Source of the DNA: Sporobacter sp963675425
Lineage (GTDB): Bacteria; Bacillota; Clostridia; Oscillospirales; Oscillospiraceae
Reading direction: 5' to 3'
Length of the DNA stretch: 64,000 bases
NCBI GenBank assembly: GCA_963675425.1
Contig: OY776214.1
Location: 2,232,001 to 2,296,000, forward strand
The notes beneath the pieces are model-generated. The model saw only the letters and a list, made by a program, of their open reading frames with translations. It ran no database searches and had not been told where the DNA came from. A program made the translations under genes and the position numbers. The first letter of the stretch is position 1, and every line of letters starts with the position of its first letter. Below are positions 50,066 through 58,966 of this stretch, piece after piece.

Positions 50066-52075
50066 GTGCGTTCCGCAGGGATTATGAATAAGCTCCAATA
50101 CAAGCATTTGTTTGAACCGATTACCCTGGGCAAAACCGTTTTCAGAAACCGCATCTTCGCCTCGCCCACAGGCTTTCAGAACGGGGATCATCTGTGCCTG
50201 ACGAGCAAGGAGCTCATCGCCTATTACGAGCTTAAGGCTCTCGGCGGCGCGGCGTGCGTCACCATGGGCGACTGTCTGGTTGACAGCCGAAACGGGCGGG
50301 TGACGAAGGTTCAGTATCCGCTGGATGATCCCGATCAGAAAGGGCCGCTGGCAGCTCTGGCTAAAGCGATTACGCGTCACGGCGCGGTGGCATCCGTCGA
50401 GCTGCAGCACGGCGGCATGTACGCGCGTACGAGTGGTGAAAACCTTGGCTACCTCTGGGGACCGTCCGGCACGATGCTGCCGTTTCGGCCCGGCGGCAGC
50501 CCGCAGCTTAAGTCGGACGGGTCGCTTATCGAGGTGAAGGAAATGCCGGAGGAGATGATCGAATACATCGTCTCCCGTTTCGGTGACGCGGCACTTTTTG
50601 CCAAGCAGCGCGGCTTCGGTATGGTAATGGTGCACGGCGGGCACGGCTGGCTTATCTCCCAGTTTATGTCCGAGCGGACGAACAAACGGATGGACCGCTG
50701 GGGCGGCAGCTTGGAGAACCGGATGCGCTTCCCGCTGGCAATCATCGCGGACATCCGCAAAAAGTGCGGAAAGGATTTTCCCATCGAGTTTCGCATGAGC
50801 GGCTCGGAGTGTAATACCGAGGGCTACGATATCGACGAGGGCGTCCGAATCGCCAAAGTGCTTGACGGCAAGGTGGACCTCTTGCATGTGTCGGCGGGCA
50901 ATCACGAGATTTTCGATGTGTTTTTTATTACGCACCCGTCTATGTTCCACGAGGACGGCTGCAATGTGAAATATGCTGCCGAGATCAAAAAGCATGTCAA
51001 AACGCCCGTGGCGACTGTCGGCGCGCTGACGGACCCCGAAATGATGGAGGAGATTATCGCCTCCGGCCAGGCCGACGTCGTCAATCTCGGACGCCAGTCT
51101 CTGGCGGACCCGGACCTGCCGGTCAAGGCGCGGACGGGCCGTGGCGATGAAATCACCCAGTGCCTGCGCTGCTACTCCTGTTTTTCTGAGTGCGACGCGT
51201 CCTGCCACTTTTTATGTGCGGTTAATCCCGTTATCGGCAACGAATATGAAACGAAGTTTGATATCCCGCCGAAAATCAAAAAGAAGGTGCTGATTGCGGG
51301 CGGCGGCATCGCCGGCATGCAGGCGGCGCTGACGGCGAAGGCACGGGGGCACGACGTCGTCCTCTGCGAGAAGACGGGCGAGCTTGGCGGCATTTTGCTG
51401 TGCGAGGATCAGGTGCCCTTTAAAGAAAAGCTGGCAAAGTACATCGAAAAACAAAAACGGATGCTCGGACGCTCGGGCGTCGAGGTCCGGATGAATACCG
51501 AGGTCACACCGGAGCTGGCCGCGGAGCTGCAGCCGGACGCGGTTATAGCCGCGCTGGGCGCACGGCCAATAAAGCCCAACATCCCCGGTATTGATCGCGA
51601 TAACGTCGTCGGCGCGGTGGAGATGTACAGAAATCCCGATAAGGCTGGAAAGAAAATCGTCATTTTAGGCGGTGGGCTTGTCGGCGTGGAGCTGGGGCTG
51701 TATTTGTCGATGAATGGCGGCAAGGTGACGATCCTGGAGATGCTGCCGGCACTCAGCTACGGCGCGGCGGGCGTACACGGTGCGTTCCTCGATATGAGGA
51801 TACCGGAATACGGACTGGATGTGGCGCTGGGCATGAGGGCGGTGGAAATTACGGATCAGGGTGTCGTCGGCGCGGACACGGACGGCAACGAGACGCTTTT
51901 TGAAGCGGATACCGTCGTGTACGCTGTGGGGCTGAGGCCCCAATGGGACGCGGCTAACGCTTTGCGCGCCTGCGCCGGGGAGTTTTATCAGGTGGGCGAC
52001 TGCCTGTTGCCGAGAAATATCCTCATGGCCAATCAGGAGGGCTACAACGCCGCGAAGGATATTGGCCGGTATTAA
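50066..52075 (+). CDS. old-yellow-enzyme / Fe-S / FAD-NAD(P) fusion (2,4-dienoyl-CoA reductase, BaiCD/BaiH-like) 2
   Basis: 669 aa from GTG 50066 (AGGAGGG 8 bases upstream); ATG 50084 aligns better with the paralogue at 26141. A small hairpin (GGAACGC/GCGTTCC, 50058-50073) overlaps the GTG. The FMN barrel has YKHLFEPITLGKTVFRNRIF and VHGGHGWLISQFMSERTNKR; the cluster Cys are in CLRCYSCFSECDASC ... CAVNP (about 366-386); the FAD site is VLIAGGGIAGMQAALTAKAR and the NAD(P) site IVILGGGLVGVELGLYLSMN. A second reductase for activated C=C bonds, in its own unit away from the main island. Confidence 0.9.
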   Translation: MRSAGIMNKLQYKHLFEPITLGKTVFRNRIFASPTGFQNGDHLCLTSKELIAYYELKALGGAACVTMGDCLVDSRNGRVTKVQYPLDDPDQKGPLAALAKAITRHGAVASVELQHGGMYARTSGENLGYLWGPSGTMLPFRPGGSPQLKSDGSLIEVKEMPEEMIEYIVSRFGDAALFAKQRGFGMVMVHGGHGWLISQFMSERTNKRMDRWGGSLENRMRFPLAIIADIRKKCGKDFPIEFRMSGSECNTEGYDIDEGVRIAKVLDGKVDLLHVSAGNHEIFDVFFITHPSMFHEDGCNVKYAAEIKKHVKTPVATVGALTDPEMMEEIIASGQADVVNLGRQSLADPDLPVKARTGRGDEITQCLRCYSCFSECDASCHFLCAVNPVIGNEYETKFDIPPKIKKKVLIAGGGIAGMQAALTAKARGHDVVLCEKTGELGGILLCEDQVPFKEKLAKYIEKQKRMLGRSGVEVRMNTEVTPELAAELQPDAVIAALGARPIKPNIPGIDRDNVVGAVEMYRNPDKAGKKIVILGGGLVGVELGLYLSMNGGKVTILEMLPALSYGAAGVHGAFLDMRIPEYGLDVALGMRAVEITDQGVVGADTDGNETLFEADTVVYAVGLRPQWDAANALRACAGEFYQVGDCLLPRNILMANQEGYNAAKDIGRY

Positions 52076-52216
52076 ACGCATTATTGTTTTTTCATCGGAA
52101 ATTTCTGTCTTAATCAACAATTTACCGTTGGCGGCTTGTCATTTTGTGTTTATCCATTATAATAGAGTCATTATGACACTGTAATCACGTCAATTTCATA
52201 CCGGGAGGAACAGACT

Positions 52217-53110
52217 ATGGAAGTCATTACAAACAAACACGGCGAGGGCAAGCTCGCGACGAAAACCTTTTTCAGCGATGATTTCGGCTTTAACGTCGCG
52301 TCCGTCATCGTCATGGGCCAAAAGGAATGCATCGTGCTTGACTGTCAGTGGACGCTGGCCAATGCCCACCGCGTTATCGCTGAGATCATTGATACGCAGC
52401 TTGAGCTCAAGGCCATCTTCGCCACCCATTCCCATCCAGACCACTACTGGGGTATGGGCGTCATGCAGGAGGCTTTCCCCAATGCCAAGTGCTACATGCT
52501 GCCGGAGGATCTGGCGCTGTATAACCACCAGTATCAGGCCAAGCTGGACGAGTGGGAGCCGATCATGGGCAAAAATAACCTCTGCCGCAAGCAGGCTGAA
52601 AACATCATCCCCTTGACCACCGGCTATCTGGAGCTTGAGGGCGAGCGCATCGAGGTCATTGACCACGTGATGGGCGACTACCGCTGGAATTCCGCCGTCT
52701 GGATTCCCTCCATCAAAACCATGTACGGCAGCGACGTCCTGTTTAACCAGGCGCATCCGTTTACATGCGAGGTGACGGCCGAGCAGCGCGCGCAGTGGGT
52801 TGCCGACATTGAAAAGCTTGAAAAATACGGCGCTGAAGTCGTTATCCCGGGCCATCAGAAGGAAGGCTGCCTTTTTGACGGCAGCGCGTATAAGTACACG
52901 AAGGATTATCTGATCGCCACAGAGGAAGAACTGGCGAACACCAACAGCGCCGCCGAGTTCTTCTATCACATGATCAAGCGTTTCCCCGGCTCGAGCCTCA
53001 TCATGTACTCCAACGAGATGAACGCTGAAGTCTGGAAGGGCGGCCGCCCGTGGGATTGGGTCGAGGACACGGTAGACACGCCAGCCATCAACCCGCTCAA
53101 AGATCTGTAA
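52217..53110 (+). CDS. MBL-fold metallo-hydrolase
   Basis: 297 aa; GGGAGG lies 8 bases before ATG 52217. The metal motif is FATHSHPDHYWGMGVMQEAF (HxHxDH), followed by GERIEVIDHVMGDYRWNSAV, MYGSDVLFNQAHPF and EVVIPGHQKEG, the later His and Asp ligands. Substrates of this family range from lactones and thioesters to RNA. The neighbours (reductase fusion upstream, SDR downstream) suggest a small-molecule ester or thioester hydrolase. Confidence 0.85.
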   Translation: MEVITNKHGEGKLATKTFFSDDFGFNVASVIVMGQKECIVLDCQWTLANAHRVIAEIIDTQLELKAIFATHSHPDHYWGMGVMQEAFPNAKCYMLPEDLALYNHQYQAKLDEWEPIMGKNNLCRKQAENIIPLTTGYLELEGERIEVIDHVMGDYRWNSAVWIPSIKTMYGSDVLFNQAHPFTCEVTAEQRAQWVADIEKLEKYGAEVVIPGHQKEGCLFDGSAYKYTKDYLIATEEELANTNSAAEFFYHMIKRFPGSSLIMYSNEMNAEVWKGGRPWDWVEDTVDTPAINPLKDL

Positions 53111-53119
53111 AAAACACAA

Positions 53120-53150
53120 GCCCCGCGGCGTTCGCCGCGGGGCATATTTT
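53120..53150 (+). terminator. terminator after the MBL-hydrolase gene
   Basis: GCCCCGCGGCG TT CGCCGCGGGGC followed by ATATTTTTG. Confidence 0.85.
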
Positions 53151-53200
53151 TGTGAACTAACGATTTGAGTGCCGAGCCATGCATTTACTGAAAGCGTCTT

Positions 53201-53340
53201 GAAAGCCTTCCCCTCAAGGGGAAGGTGTCAGGGCGTTGCACGGCAAAGCCCTGACGGATGAGGCGTTGCGGGGTGACGGATATGGACACCTCATCAGTCG
53301 CCTGCGGCGCCAGCTTCCCCTCAAGGGGAAGCCTCCGGGC
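53201..53340. repeat. palindromic intergenic repeat with paired ends
   Basis: CCTTCCCCTCAAGGGGAAGG at 53206-53225 and GCTTCCCCTCAAGGGGAAGC at 53313-53332 flank AGGGC..GCCCT and GATGAGG..CCTCATC pairs. I know similar CCCCTCAAGGGG repeats from many gut Clostridia genomes. It lies between the convergent MBL and SDR genes. Confidence 0.65.
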
Positions 53341-53352
53341 TTTTACTTTATT

Positions 53353-54156
53353 TTAGCCTGTGCAGAGCATGCCGCCGTCGTGCACGCAGACGGCGCCCGT
53401 CACGTGGCTGCCGGCAGGGGAGGCCAAAAAGACGCAGTACGCTCCGATTTCAATGGGTTCGCCGAAGCGGTGTGCCGGCAGGTCTTTTTGGATATGCGCT
53501 TTGAAGTGGTCCGGCAGGTCGGCGTCGAGATCCGAGTGGAACGGACCGGGCGCGATGCAGTTAACACGGATACCGTCCGCGCCGAGCTCGATGGCCATGT
53601 AGCGCGTGAAATGGTCCAGCGCGGCCTTGGCCGCGAAGTAAGGCGAGTTGGGATGGTCCAGCGCTTCGCCGATAAACTGGCCCCCGATGGAGGAAATGTT
53701 GATGATGCGCCCGCCGAGGCCGGCCTCGCGCATACGCGGCGCGACGGCGTAGATCATGTTGGCCACGCCGTGCAGGTCCGTATCGATGACGCGATGCCAC
53801 TCGGAGAGCTCCTGATCCTTTAAAAATTCAACGTTAGTGGCAACGCCCGCGTTGTTGACGAGCACGTCCACATGGTCAAAGAATGCGTAGACCTCACTAA
53901 CAGCCTTTTTGACGCTGTCGAGGCTGGAGATGTCGCACTGGACGCAGGTATACCGGCCGCCGTATTGGCTGATCCCGGAGACGGCTTTTTGCCCCTTCTC
54001 CACGTTGCGGCATAAAATGGCCACGTTGGCTCCGCTCTGGGCGAAGGCCAGGCTGATGCCGAAGCCGATCCCTCCGTTGCCGCCGGTGACGACGACGTTT
54101 TTGCCCTCGACGCTGAACGCGCCCTGCATGCTGGCGATGGGTGGCGTCATGATCAT
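53353..54156 (-). CDS. short-chain dehydrogenase/reductase (SDR)
   Basis: 267 aa; ATG 54156 has AAGGAG 8 bases upstream. Classical SDR with the cofactor motif VVVTGGNGGIGFGISLAFAQ, structural VLVNNAGVATNVEF, catalytic Ser in IINISSIGGQF, the Tyr-x3-Lys pair in SPYFAAKAALDHFTRYMAIE, and the C-terminal HVTGAVCVHDGGMLCTG. CDIS after the second strand and the Arg in ILCRNVEKG leave NADP preference possible. It oxidises or reduces an alcohol/ketone; the substrate is unknown. It has no close operon partner. Confidence 0.9.
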   Translation of the reverse strand: MIMTPPIASMQGAFSVEGKNVVVTGGNGGIGFGISLAFAQSGANVAILCRNVEKGQKAVSGISQYGGRYTCVQCDISSLDSVKKAVSEVYAFFDHVDVLVNNAGVATNVEFLKDQELSEWHRVIDTDLHGVANMIYAVAPRMREAGLGGRIINISSIGGQFIGEALDHPNSPYFAAKAALDHFTRYMAIELGADGIRVNCIAPGPFHSDLDADLPDHFKAHIQKDLPAHRFGEPIEIGAYCVFLASPAGSHVTGAVCVHDGGMLCTG

Positions 54157-54302
54157 AATAAAAACTCCTTCCCGCTCATATATTTCTGCCTATATTGTAC
54201 CAGCAGGCGGCAGGCGTGTCCATATTCTGGACGCCGTTGCCATGATGCTGTTTTGGCATAGTAGAAGCAGGGGCCGATGAGCACAGCGGCCCCCCAAGCT
54301 GT

Positions 54303-54512
54303 CGACTAAGCCCTTTGTGCTTTGTCTATACGTCCAATCGCCGTGCGATTTAATTTTCGTCGATGACGGCGAGTTGTCTGGTCTCATCGGCGAAAATTGT
54401 GAAAATTTTAATGCTTTGAGGCATTCACTTTTGAAAAGCATTACTTTGCGAGCGCCTCAGCGCGAGAACCCATATTTGCCGAAAAAGCCGCTTCCACGGC
54501 TTTTTCGACAGT
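54303..54512 (-). repeat. interspersed intergenic repeat, copy C (longest)
   Basis: Bases 54331-54388 equal the reverse complement of 18046-18103 over 58 bases. The adjacent part (GAGGCATTCACTTTTGAAAA, ACTTTGCGAGCGCCTCAG, GAAAAAGCCGC..GGCTTTTTC) is shared with copies B and D. It contains no open frame. Confidence 0.7.
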
Positions 54513-54517
54513 TTAAA

Positions 54518-54541
54518 GGGCCGCTGAGTACAGCGGCCCCT
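54518..54541 (-). terminator. terminator of the ABC exporter operon
   Basis: GGGCCGCTG / CAGCGGCCC with loop AGTA; on the minus strand TTTAAAC follows. Confidence 0.7.
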
Positions 54542-54556
54542 GCATATTCGATATAA

Positions 54557-56527
54557 TTATTCCAGTTCAAACGCGCCGGTGTAAAGCTGATAGTACTTGC
54601 CCTTTTGCGCTAAAAGCTCGTCATGGGTGCCGCGCTCGATGATCTCGCCGCCGTCGAGCACCATGATGACGTTGGCATTTTGGACCGTGGACAGCCGGTG
54701 GGCAATGACAAAGACGGTCCGGCCCTGCATCAGCGAGTCCATTCCGCGCTGGACGTACAGCTCGGTGCGCGTGTCGATGGAGGAGGTGGCCTCGTCGAGG
54801 ATCATGACGGGTGGGTCGGCCACGGCGGCGCGGGCGATAGAGATCAGCTGGCGCTGGCCCTGGGACAGGCCGCTGCCGTCGCCGGATAAAACGGTGTTGT
54901 AGCCCTCGGGGAGCATGCGGATAAAGCCGTCGGCGTTGGCGAGCCTGGCCGCGGCGATGCATTCGTCGTCCGTGGCGTCCAGACGCCCGAACCGGATGTT
55001 ATCCAGAACGGACCCCGTGAACAGGCTTACATCCTGCAATACCATGCCCAGGGAGGACCGCAGCGCGTCTTTTCGGATCTTGTTGATGTTGATGCCGTCA
55101 TAACGGATCTTGCCGTCGGCAATATCATAAAACCGGGTTAAAAGATTGGTAATGGTCGTTTTGCCGGCGCCCGTTGCGCCAACCAAGGCGACCTTCTGGC
55201 CGGGCTTGGCGTACAGCGTAATGTTCTTCAGTACGGGCTTCTCGGGCACATAGCGGAAGTCAACGTCGTAAAACCGGACCTCACCTTTCAGCTGCGAATA
55301 GGTAACGGTCGCATCGCTGTGGGGCTGCTTCCAGTACCAGCGTCCGGTTTCGCTGACGACCTCTTCCACCGGCTGCGCGTTTTCCCGCGCAATCTCGTCG
55401 GCGTGAACGAGCGTGACGACACCGTCGTCCTGCTCGCTGATCTCGTCCATGAGCTTGAAGATACGTTCGGCCCCCGCAAGCGCTGAAATGACGGGATTTA
55501 GCTGCTGGGCCACCTGACCCATCGGCCCGACGAAGTTACGCGAGAGCTGCAGGAAGGAGGCCAGCGTGCCGAGCGTCAGCGCGCTGGCGCCCAGAAGGCT
55601 TAGGTTGGACACGCCGCCGATACTCATCAGGCCCCCGACAATGGCGAGCACGACGTATAACCCGTATCCCAGACTGATTATCGTTGGCATCAGGATATTG
55701 GCGTAGCGGTTGGCCAGCTTGGCGCTGGTCTCAAGTTGCTGGTTTTTCTCGTCAAACTCGGCCATCGCCTTCTTTTCGTGGCAGAATACCTTGACGACCT
55801 TCTGGCCGTTGATCATTTCCTCAATGTAGCCGTTGAGGTCACCCAGCGAGGCCTGCTGCTTAACAAAATGTTCACGGCTTTTGCCGGCGATGGCGGAGAT
55901 GACCTTGAAGAGCAGAAAGACAAATACCACGACGATCAGCGACAGCCAGACGCTCATCAGCAGCATCGATATGAAGACTGTGACTACGGAGACAAGGGAA
56001 GCAAAGATATTCGGCAGGCTTTGGCCGATGGCCTGACGCAGCGTATCGGTGTCGTTGGTGTACCGGCTCATGACATCGCCGTGAGAATGCGTATCGAAAT
56101 ATTTAACGGACAGCGTCTGCATATGCGTGAACATTTCATCGCGTATCTTTTTTAAGACGCCCTGTGAGATTACGGCCATCATGCGGGAAAAAATCAGCGT
56201 GGCTATCACACCGGCCAAATAAATCGTACCCATCAGAAGGATTATGCGCAGAAGGCCTCCGTAATCCGGCACAGCCTGCTGTAAAAGCGGCATGATATAG
56301 TTGTCGATGAGCGTGCGGAGAAACAGGGATGAAACGGCGGTCGCGGCGGCGCTGATGATGATGCATATGATAACGCCGGTCAGCCGGAGTTTGTACTGCC
56401 GTATGTAAGAGAAAAGCCGCTTGACGGTATCGGATTTGCTTTTTACTTCCTTGAGGGGCTGCTTGGGGAGGCCGCCTCTGAAGGGCCCGCCCCGCGCCGG
56501 CGGCGCTTGATTTTTGTTATCCGGCAT
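54557..56527 (-). CDS. heterodimeric ABC exporter, subunit B
   Basis: 656-aa half transporter: N-terminal transmembrane domain (about 50-370), a 50-residue insert between the two halves (about 385-430) and a nucleotide-binding domain with Walker A VGATGAGKTTITNLL, signature GLSQGQRQLISIARA, and Walker B VMILDEATSSIDT with the catalytic Glu. ATG 56527 overlaps the end of subunit A by 11 bases. A Pro/Gly-rich N-terminus (PPARGGPFRGGLPKQPLKE) precedes the first helix. Probably a multidrug or lipid/peptide exporter of the BmrCD/TM287-288 type. Confidence 0.92.
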   Translation of the reverse strand: MPDNKNQAPPARGGPFRGGLPKQPLKEVKSKSDTVKRLFSYIRQYKLRLTGVIICIIISAAATAVSSLFLRTLIDNYIMPLLQQAVPDYGGLLRIILLMGTIYLAGVIATLIFSRMMAVISQGVLKKIRDEMFTHMQTLSVKYFDTHSHGDVMSRYTNDTDTLRQAIGQSLPNIFASLVSVVTVFISMLLMSVWLSLIVVVFVFLLFKVISAIAGKSREHFVKQQASLGDLNGYIEEMINGQKVVKVFCHEKKAMAEFDEKNQQLETSAKLANRYANILMPTIISLGYGLYVVLAIVGGLMSIGGVSNLSLLGASALTLGTLASFLQLSRNFVGPMGQVAQQLNPVISALAGAERIFKLMDEISEQDDGVVTLVHADEIARENAQPVEEVVSETGRWYWKQPHSDATVTYSQLKGEVRFYDVDFRYVPEKPVLKNITLYAKPGQKVALVGATGAGKTTITNLLTRFYDIADGKIRYDGININKIRKDALRSSLGMVLQDVSLFTGSVLDNIRFGRLDATDDECIAAARLANADGFIRMLPEGYNTVLSGDGSGLSQGQRQLISIARAAVADPPVMILDEATSSIDTRTELYVQRGMDSLMQGRTVFVIAHRLSTVQNANVIMVLDGGEIIERGTHDELLAQKGKYYQLYTGAFELE

Positions 56528-58271
56528 GGACGCGCCCCCCCTTTGCCTGTGATTCGTACACTTCTTTGTAGATATCGCTGCTTTCCAAAAGTTCGTCGTG
56601 TGAGCCGTGGGCGGTAATCCGGCCGTCGTCCAGAACGAGGATCAGATCGGCATCCATGACGGAGGATACACGCTGGGCGATAATAATTTTTGTCGTATCG
56701 GGCAGCGCATCCCGGAACGCCTGACGGATAAGCGCCTCGGTGCCGGTGTCCACCGCGCTTGTGGAATCGTCCAGAATCAGGATTTTAGGTTTTTTCAGGA
56801 GAGCGCGCGCGATACACAGCCGCTGCTTTTGACCGCCGGAGACATTCGAGCCGCCCTGCTCGATATACGTGTTGTACTGATCCGGGAAGCCCTGAATAAA
56901 TTCGTCGGCCTGCGCTAAGCGGCATGCGTGCTCAAGCTCCTCATCTGTTGCTGTCTCGTCGCCCCAGCGGAGATTATCCTTGATCGTGCCGGAAAACAGC
57001 TCGTTTTTCTGGAGCACCATGGCGACGGCGTTGCGAAGCGTCTTTATATCGTAGTCGCGAACATCGACGCCACCGACGTAAACACTGCCGCTTGCCGCGT
57101 CGTATAGCCTTGGAATCAGCTGCACAAGGCTCGTTTTCGATGAGCCGGTACCACCGATGACGCCGACGGTCTGGCCGGATTTTATACTCAGGCTGACATT
57201 TTTGAGTACCGCCGCGTCGGGCTGGCCGCTATAGTGGAAGAAGACATCCTCAAAAACAATATCTCCGTTAGAAATAGCTGTGACCGGGTTTTCCGGGTTG
57301 TGCAGCGTGCTCTCTTCGTTTAAAATCTCAACGATCCGCATGCCGGACGCACGCGATATGGTGATCATGACGACGACCATGGAGAGCATCATCAGGCTCA
57401 TAAGAATCGTCATGGCGTACGTGAGAAGGCTCATCAGCTCGCCCGTGCTGAAGCCACGAATCGGATTGTCGCCCGAGGCCACAATGGCGTGCGCACCGAA
57501 CCAGGAGATGAGCAGAATGCACAGGTACATGCAAAACTGCATCAGCGGCATTTGAAAGGCAATGGTTTTTTCAGCCTTCATAAAGTCGGTATAGATCTCT
57601 TCTGAAACGCCCGAGAATTTTTTGCATTCATAAGCCTCACGGACAAAGGCTTTGACAACACGGATGCCCCGTATATTTTCCTGGACGATGTTGTTGAGCT
57701 TGTCATACGTGCGGAAAACACGCATGAACAGCGGATGTACCCTTGACATGATTAAGTACAGGCCAACGCCCAAGACAGGCATAATTGCCAGGAATATGAG
57801 TGATAGCTTTGCGTCGATACTGAACGCGGCCACAAGGGAAAAAAGCAGCATCAGCGGGCTGCGGGACGCCAAGCGGATAATCATCATAAACGCGTTTTGC
57901 AGATTCGTCACGTCGGTTGTCAGACGTGTGATGATGCTGGAGGTGGAGAATTTATCGATGTTTGAAAATGAAAAATTCTGGACGTTATAATACATATCCT
58001 GCCGAAGATTTCTGGCAAAGCCTGCCGCGGCAAACGCCGAATGGTGTCCGGAAATGGCGCCGAACACCAACGCGGCAGCGGCAAAGGCCAGCAGCAGCAG
58101 GCCCATTTTAAGCGTGTAAGCCGTGTTGCCGGCTGTGACGCCGTAGTCAATCAGCCTTGCCATGAACAGCGGGATTACGATTTCCATAAGGACTTCCAGC
58201 GTCACAAAAATGGGTGTAAGAATCGTGTTTTTTTTGTACTGTCTTAGACAGCGCGCCAAGCGTTTGACCAT
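56517..58271 (-). CDS. heterodimeric ABC exporter, subunit A (degenerate ATP site)
   Basis: 584 aa from ATG 58271; AGGAGG lies 11 bases upstream, slightly far. Six transmembrane helices, then Walker A GGTGSSKTSLVQL, signature NVSGGQKQRLCIARALL and Walker B ILILDDSTSAVDT, in which the catalytic Glu is Asp. One such weak site is usual in heterodimeric exporters whose partner has the strong one. It is 107 bases downstream of a marR gene in the same direction, so drug-responsive control is likely. Confidence 0.92.
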   Translation of the reverse strand: MVKRLARCLRQYKKNTILTPIFVTLEVLMEIVIPLFMARLIDYGVTAGNTAYTLKMGLLLLAFAAAALVFGAISGHHSAFAAAGFARNLRQDMYYNVQNFSFSNIDKFSTSSIITRLTTDVTNLQNAFMMIIRLASRSPLMLLFSLVAAFSIDAKLSLIFLAIMPVLGVGLYLIMSRVHPLFMRVFRTYDKLNNIVQENIRGIRVVKAFVREAYECKKFSGVSEEIYTDFMKAEKTIAFQMPLMQFCMYLCILLISWFGAHAIVASGDNPIRGFSTGELMSLLTYAMTILMSLMMLSMVVVMITISRASGMRIVEILNEESTLHNPENPVTAISNGDIVFEDVFFHYSGQPDAAVLKNVSLSIKSGQTVGVIGGTGSSKTSLVQLIPRLYDAASGSVYVGGVDVRDYDIKTLRNAVAMVLQKNELFSGTIKDNLRWGDETATDEELEHACRLAQADEFIQGFPDQYNTYIEQGGSNVSGGQKQRLCIARALLKKPKILILDDSTSAVDTGTEALIRQAFRDALPDTTKIIIAQRVSSVMDADLILVLDDGRITAHGSHDELLESSDIYKEVYESQAKGGRVHAG

Positions 58272-58377
58272 ACTGGGACATACCTCCTGATTTGCTGTGT
58301 AAATGAATAAAAATGATAGCGGTAACTCGCTGGCTGTTCCGGGTGTTAACGGTCCGGATTGCCGCACGTTAAGCCCG

Positions 58378-58809
58378 TCAGCCTATGTTTTTCTTCATGC
58401 GTTCGACGAAAGAGAGGAAAAGCTCGATTTCCTGCGCCGAGAAGCCTTGAACCAGATCGCTTTCAAACTGATCAAAGCCCATTTTGATAGACTCGTGCAG
58501 CGTAATAGCCTGCGGCGTCAAAACGAGTTTTTTAAGCCGTGCGTCGCTCGGGACGCCGTGCCGCTCGATGAGGCCCTTTTGTTCCATGAGTTTGATAACC
58601 TTCGACGCCGTAGACCGCGTGACGGAAAAATGCTTCTCCAGATCCTTCTGGTATATGTCCTTATCGCCGTTTTCAGCCAGATAGCCAATAATCCAGCCGT
58701 TCGTGCCGGTGACAGACTTGGCGCGCTGCATGAATTCGGCATTTGAGACGCGGCGCGAGATGAGGTGGTTTAGAGAATGAAGCTCTTTACCGACAGGTTT
58801 TATTGCCAT
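58378..58809 (-). CDS. MarR-family transcriptional regulator
   Basis: 143 aa from ATG 58809, with GGCGGTGA 5 bases upstream; a longer frame from 58839 is possible. The winged helix-turn-helix is clear: NGWIIGYLAENGDKDIYQKD, LEKHFSVTRSTASKVIKLME and KGLIERHGVPSDARLKKLVL. It is the first gene of the exporter operon and probably represses it until a ligand binds. Confidence 0.9.
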   Translation of the reverse strand: MAIKPVGKELHSLNHLISRRVSNAEFMQRAKSVTGTNGWIIGYLAENGDKDIYQKDLEKHFSVTRSTASKVIKLMEQKGLIERHGVPSDARLKKLVLTPQAITLHESIKMGFDQFESDLVQGFSAQEIELFLSFVERMKKNIG

Positions 58810-58841
58810 TGAAATCACCGCCAACTTGTTTGACATCAAAC

Positions 58842-58862
58842 ATTATAGTTATCAAAATACTA
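58842..58862 (-). promoter_or_regulatory. -10 box and MarR-operator-like site
   Basis: On the minus strand TAGTATTTTGATAACTA (58862-58846), with TAGT/ACTA ends as in many MarR operators, overlaps TATAAT (58847-58842). GTTTGATGTCAAAC follows directly. No good -35 box, consistent with a regulated promoter. Confidence 0.5.
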
Positions 58863-58913
58863 ACAAGAAGAGGCCGGAATGTCAATGATGAAAATGACCA
58901 AACCAGTGTGTAA

Positions 58914-58941
58914 AAAATGCCCGGCAATACCTGCCGGGCAT
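58914..58941 (-). terminator. terminator of the EAL-GGDEF gene
   Basis: TGCCCGGCA / TGCCGGGCA stem, with ATTTTTT after it on the minus strand. Confidence 0.75.
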
Positions 58942-58966
58942 GATCATCGAGCTTTATAGAGGGGTT

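Noticed and set aside
26141..54156. A bile-acid 7-dehydroxylation (bai) operon, suggested by two BaiCD/BaiH-like proteins and an SDR
   Set aside because: No BaiB, BaiE, BaiF or BaiG homologue is seen, and the SDR and the second fusion are in separate units. The families are too broad for that claim.
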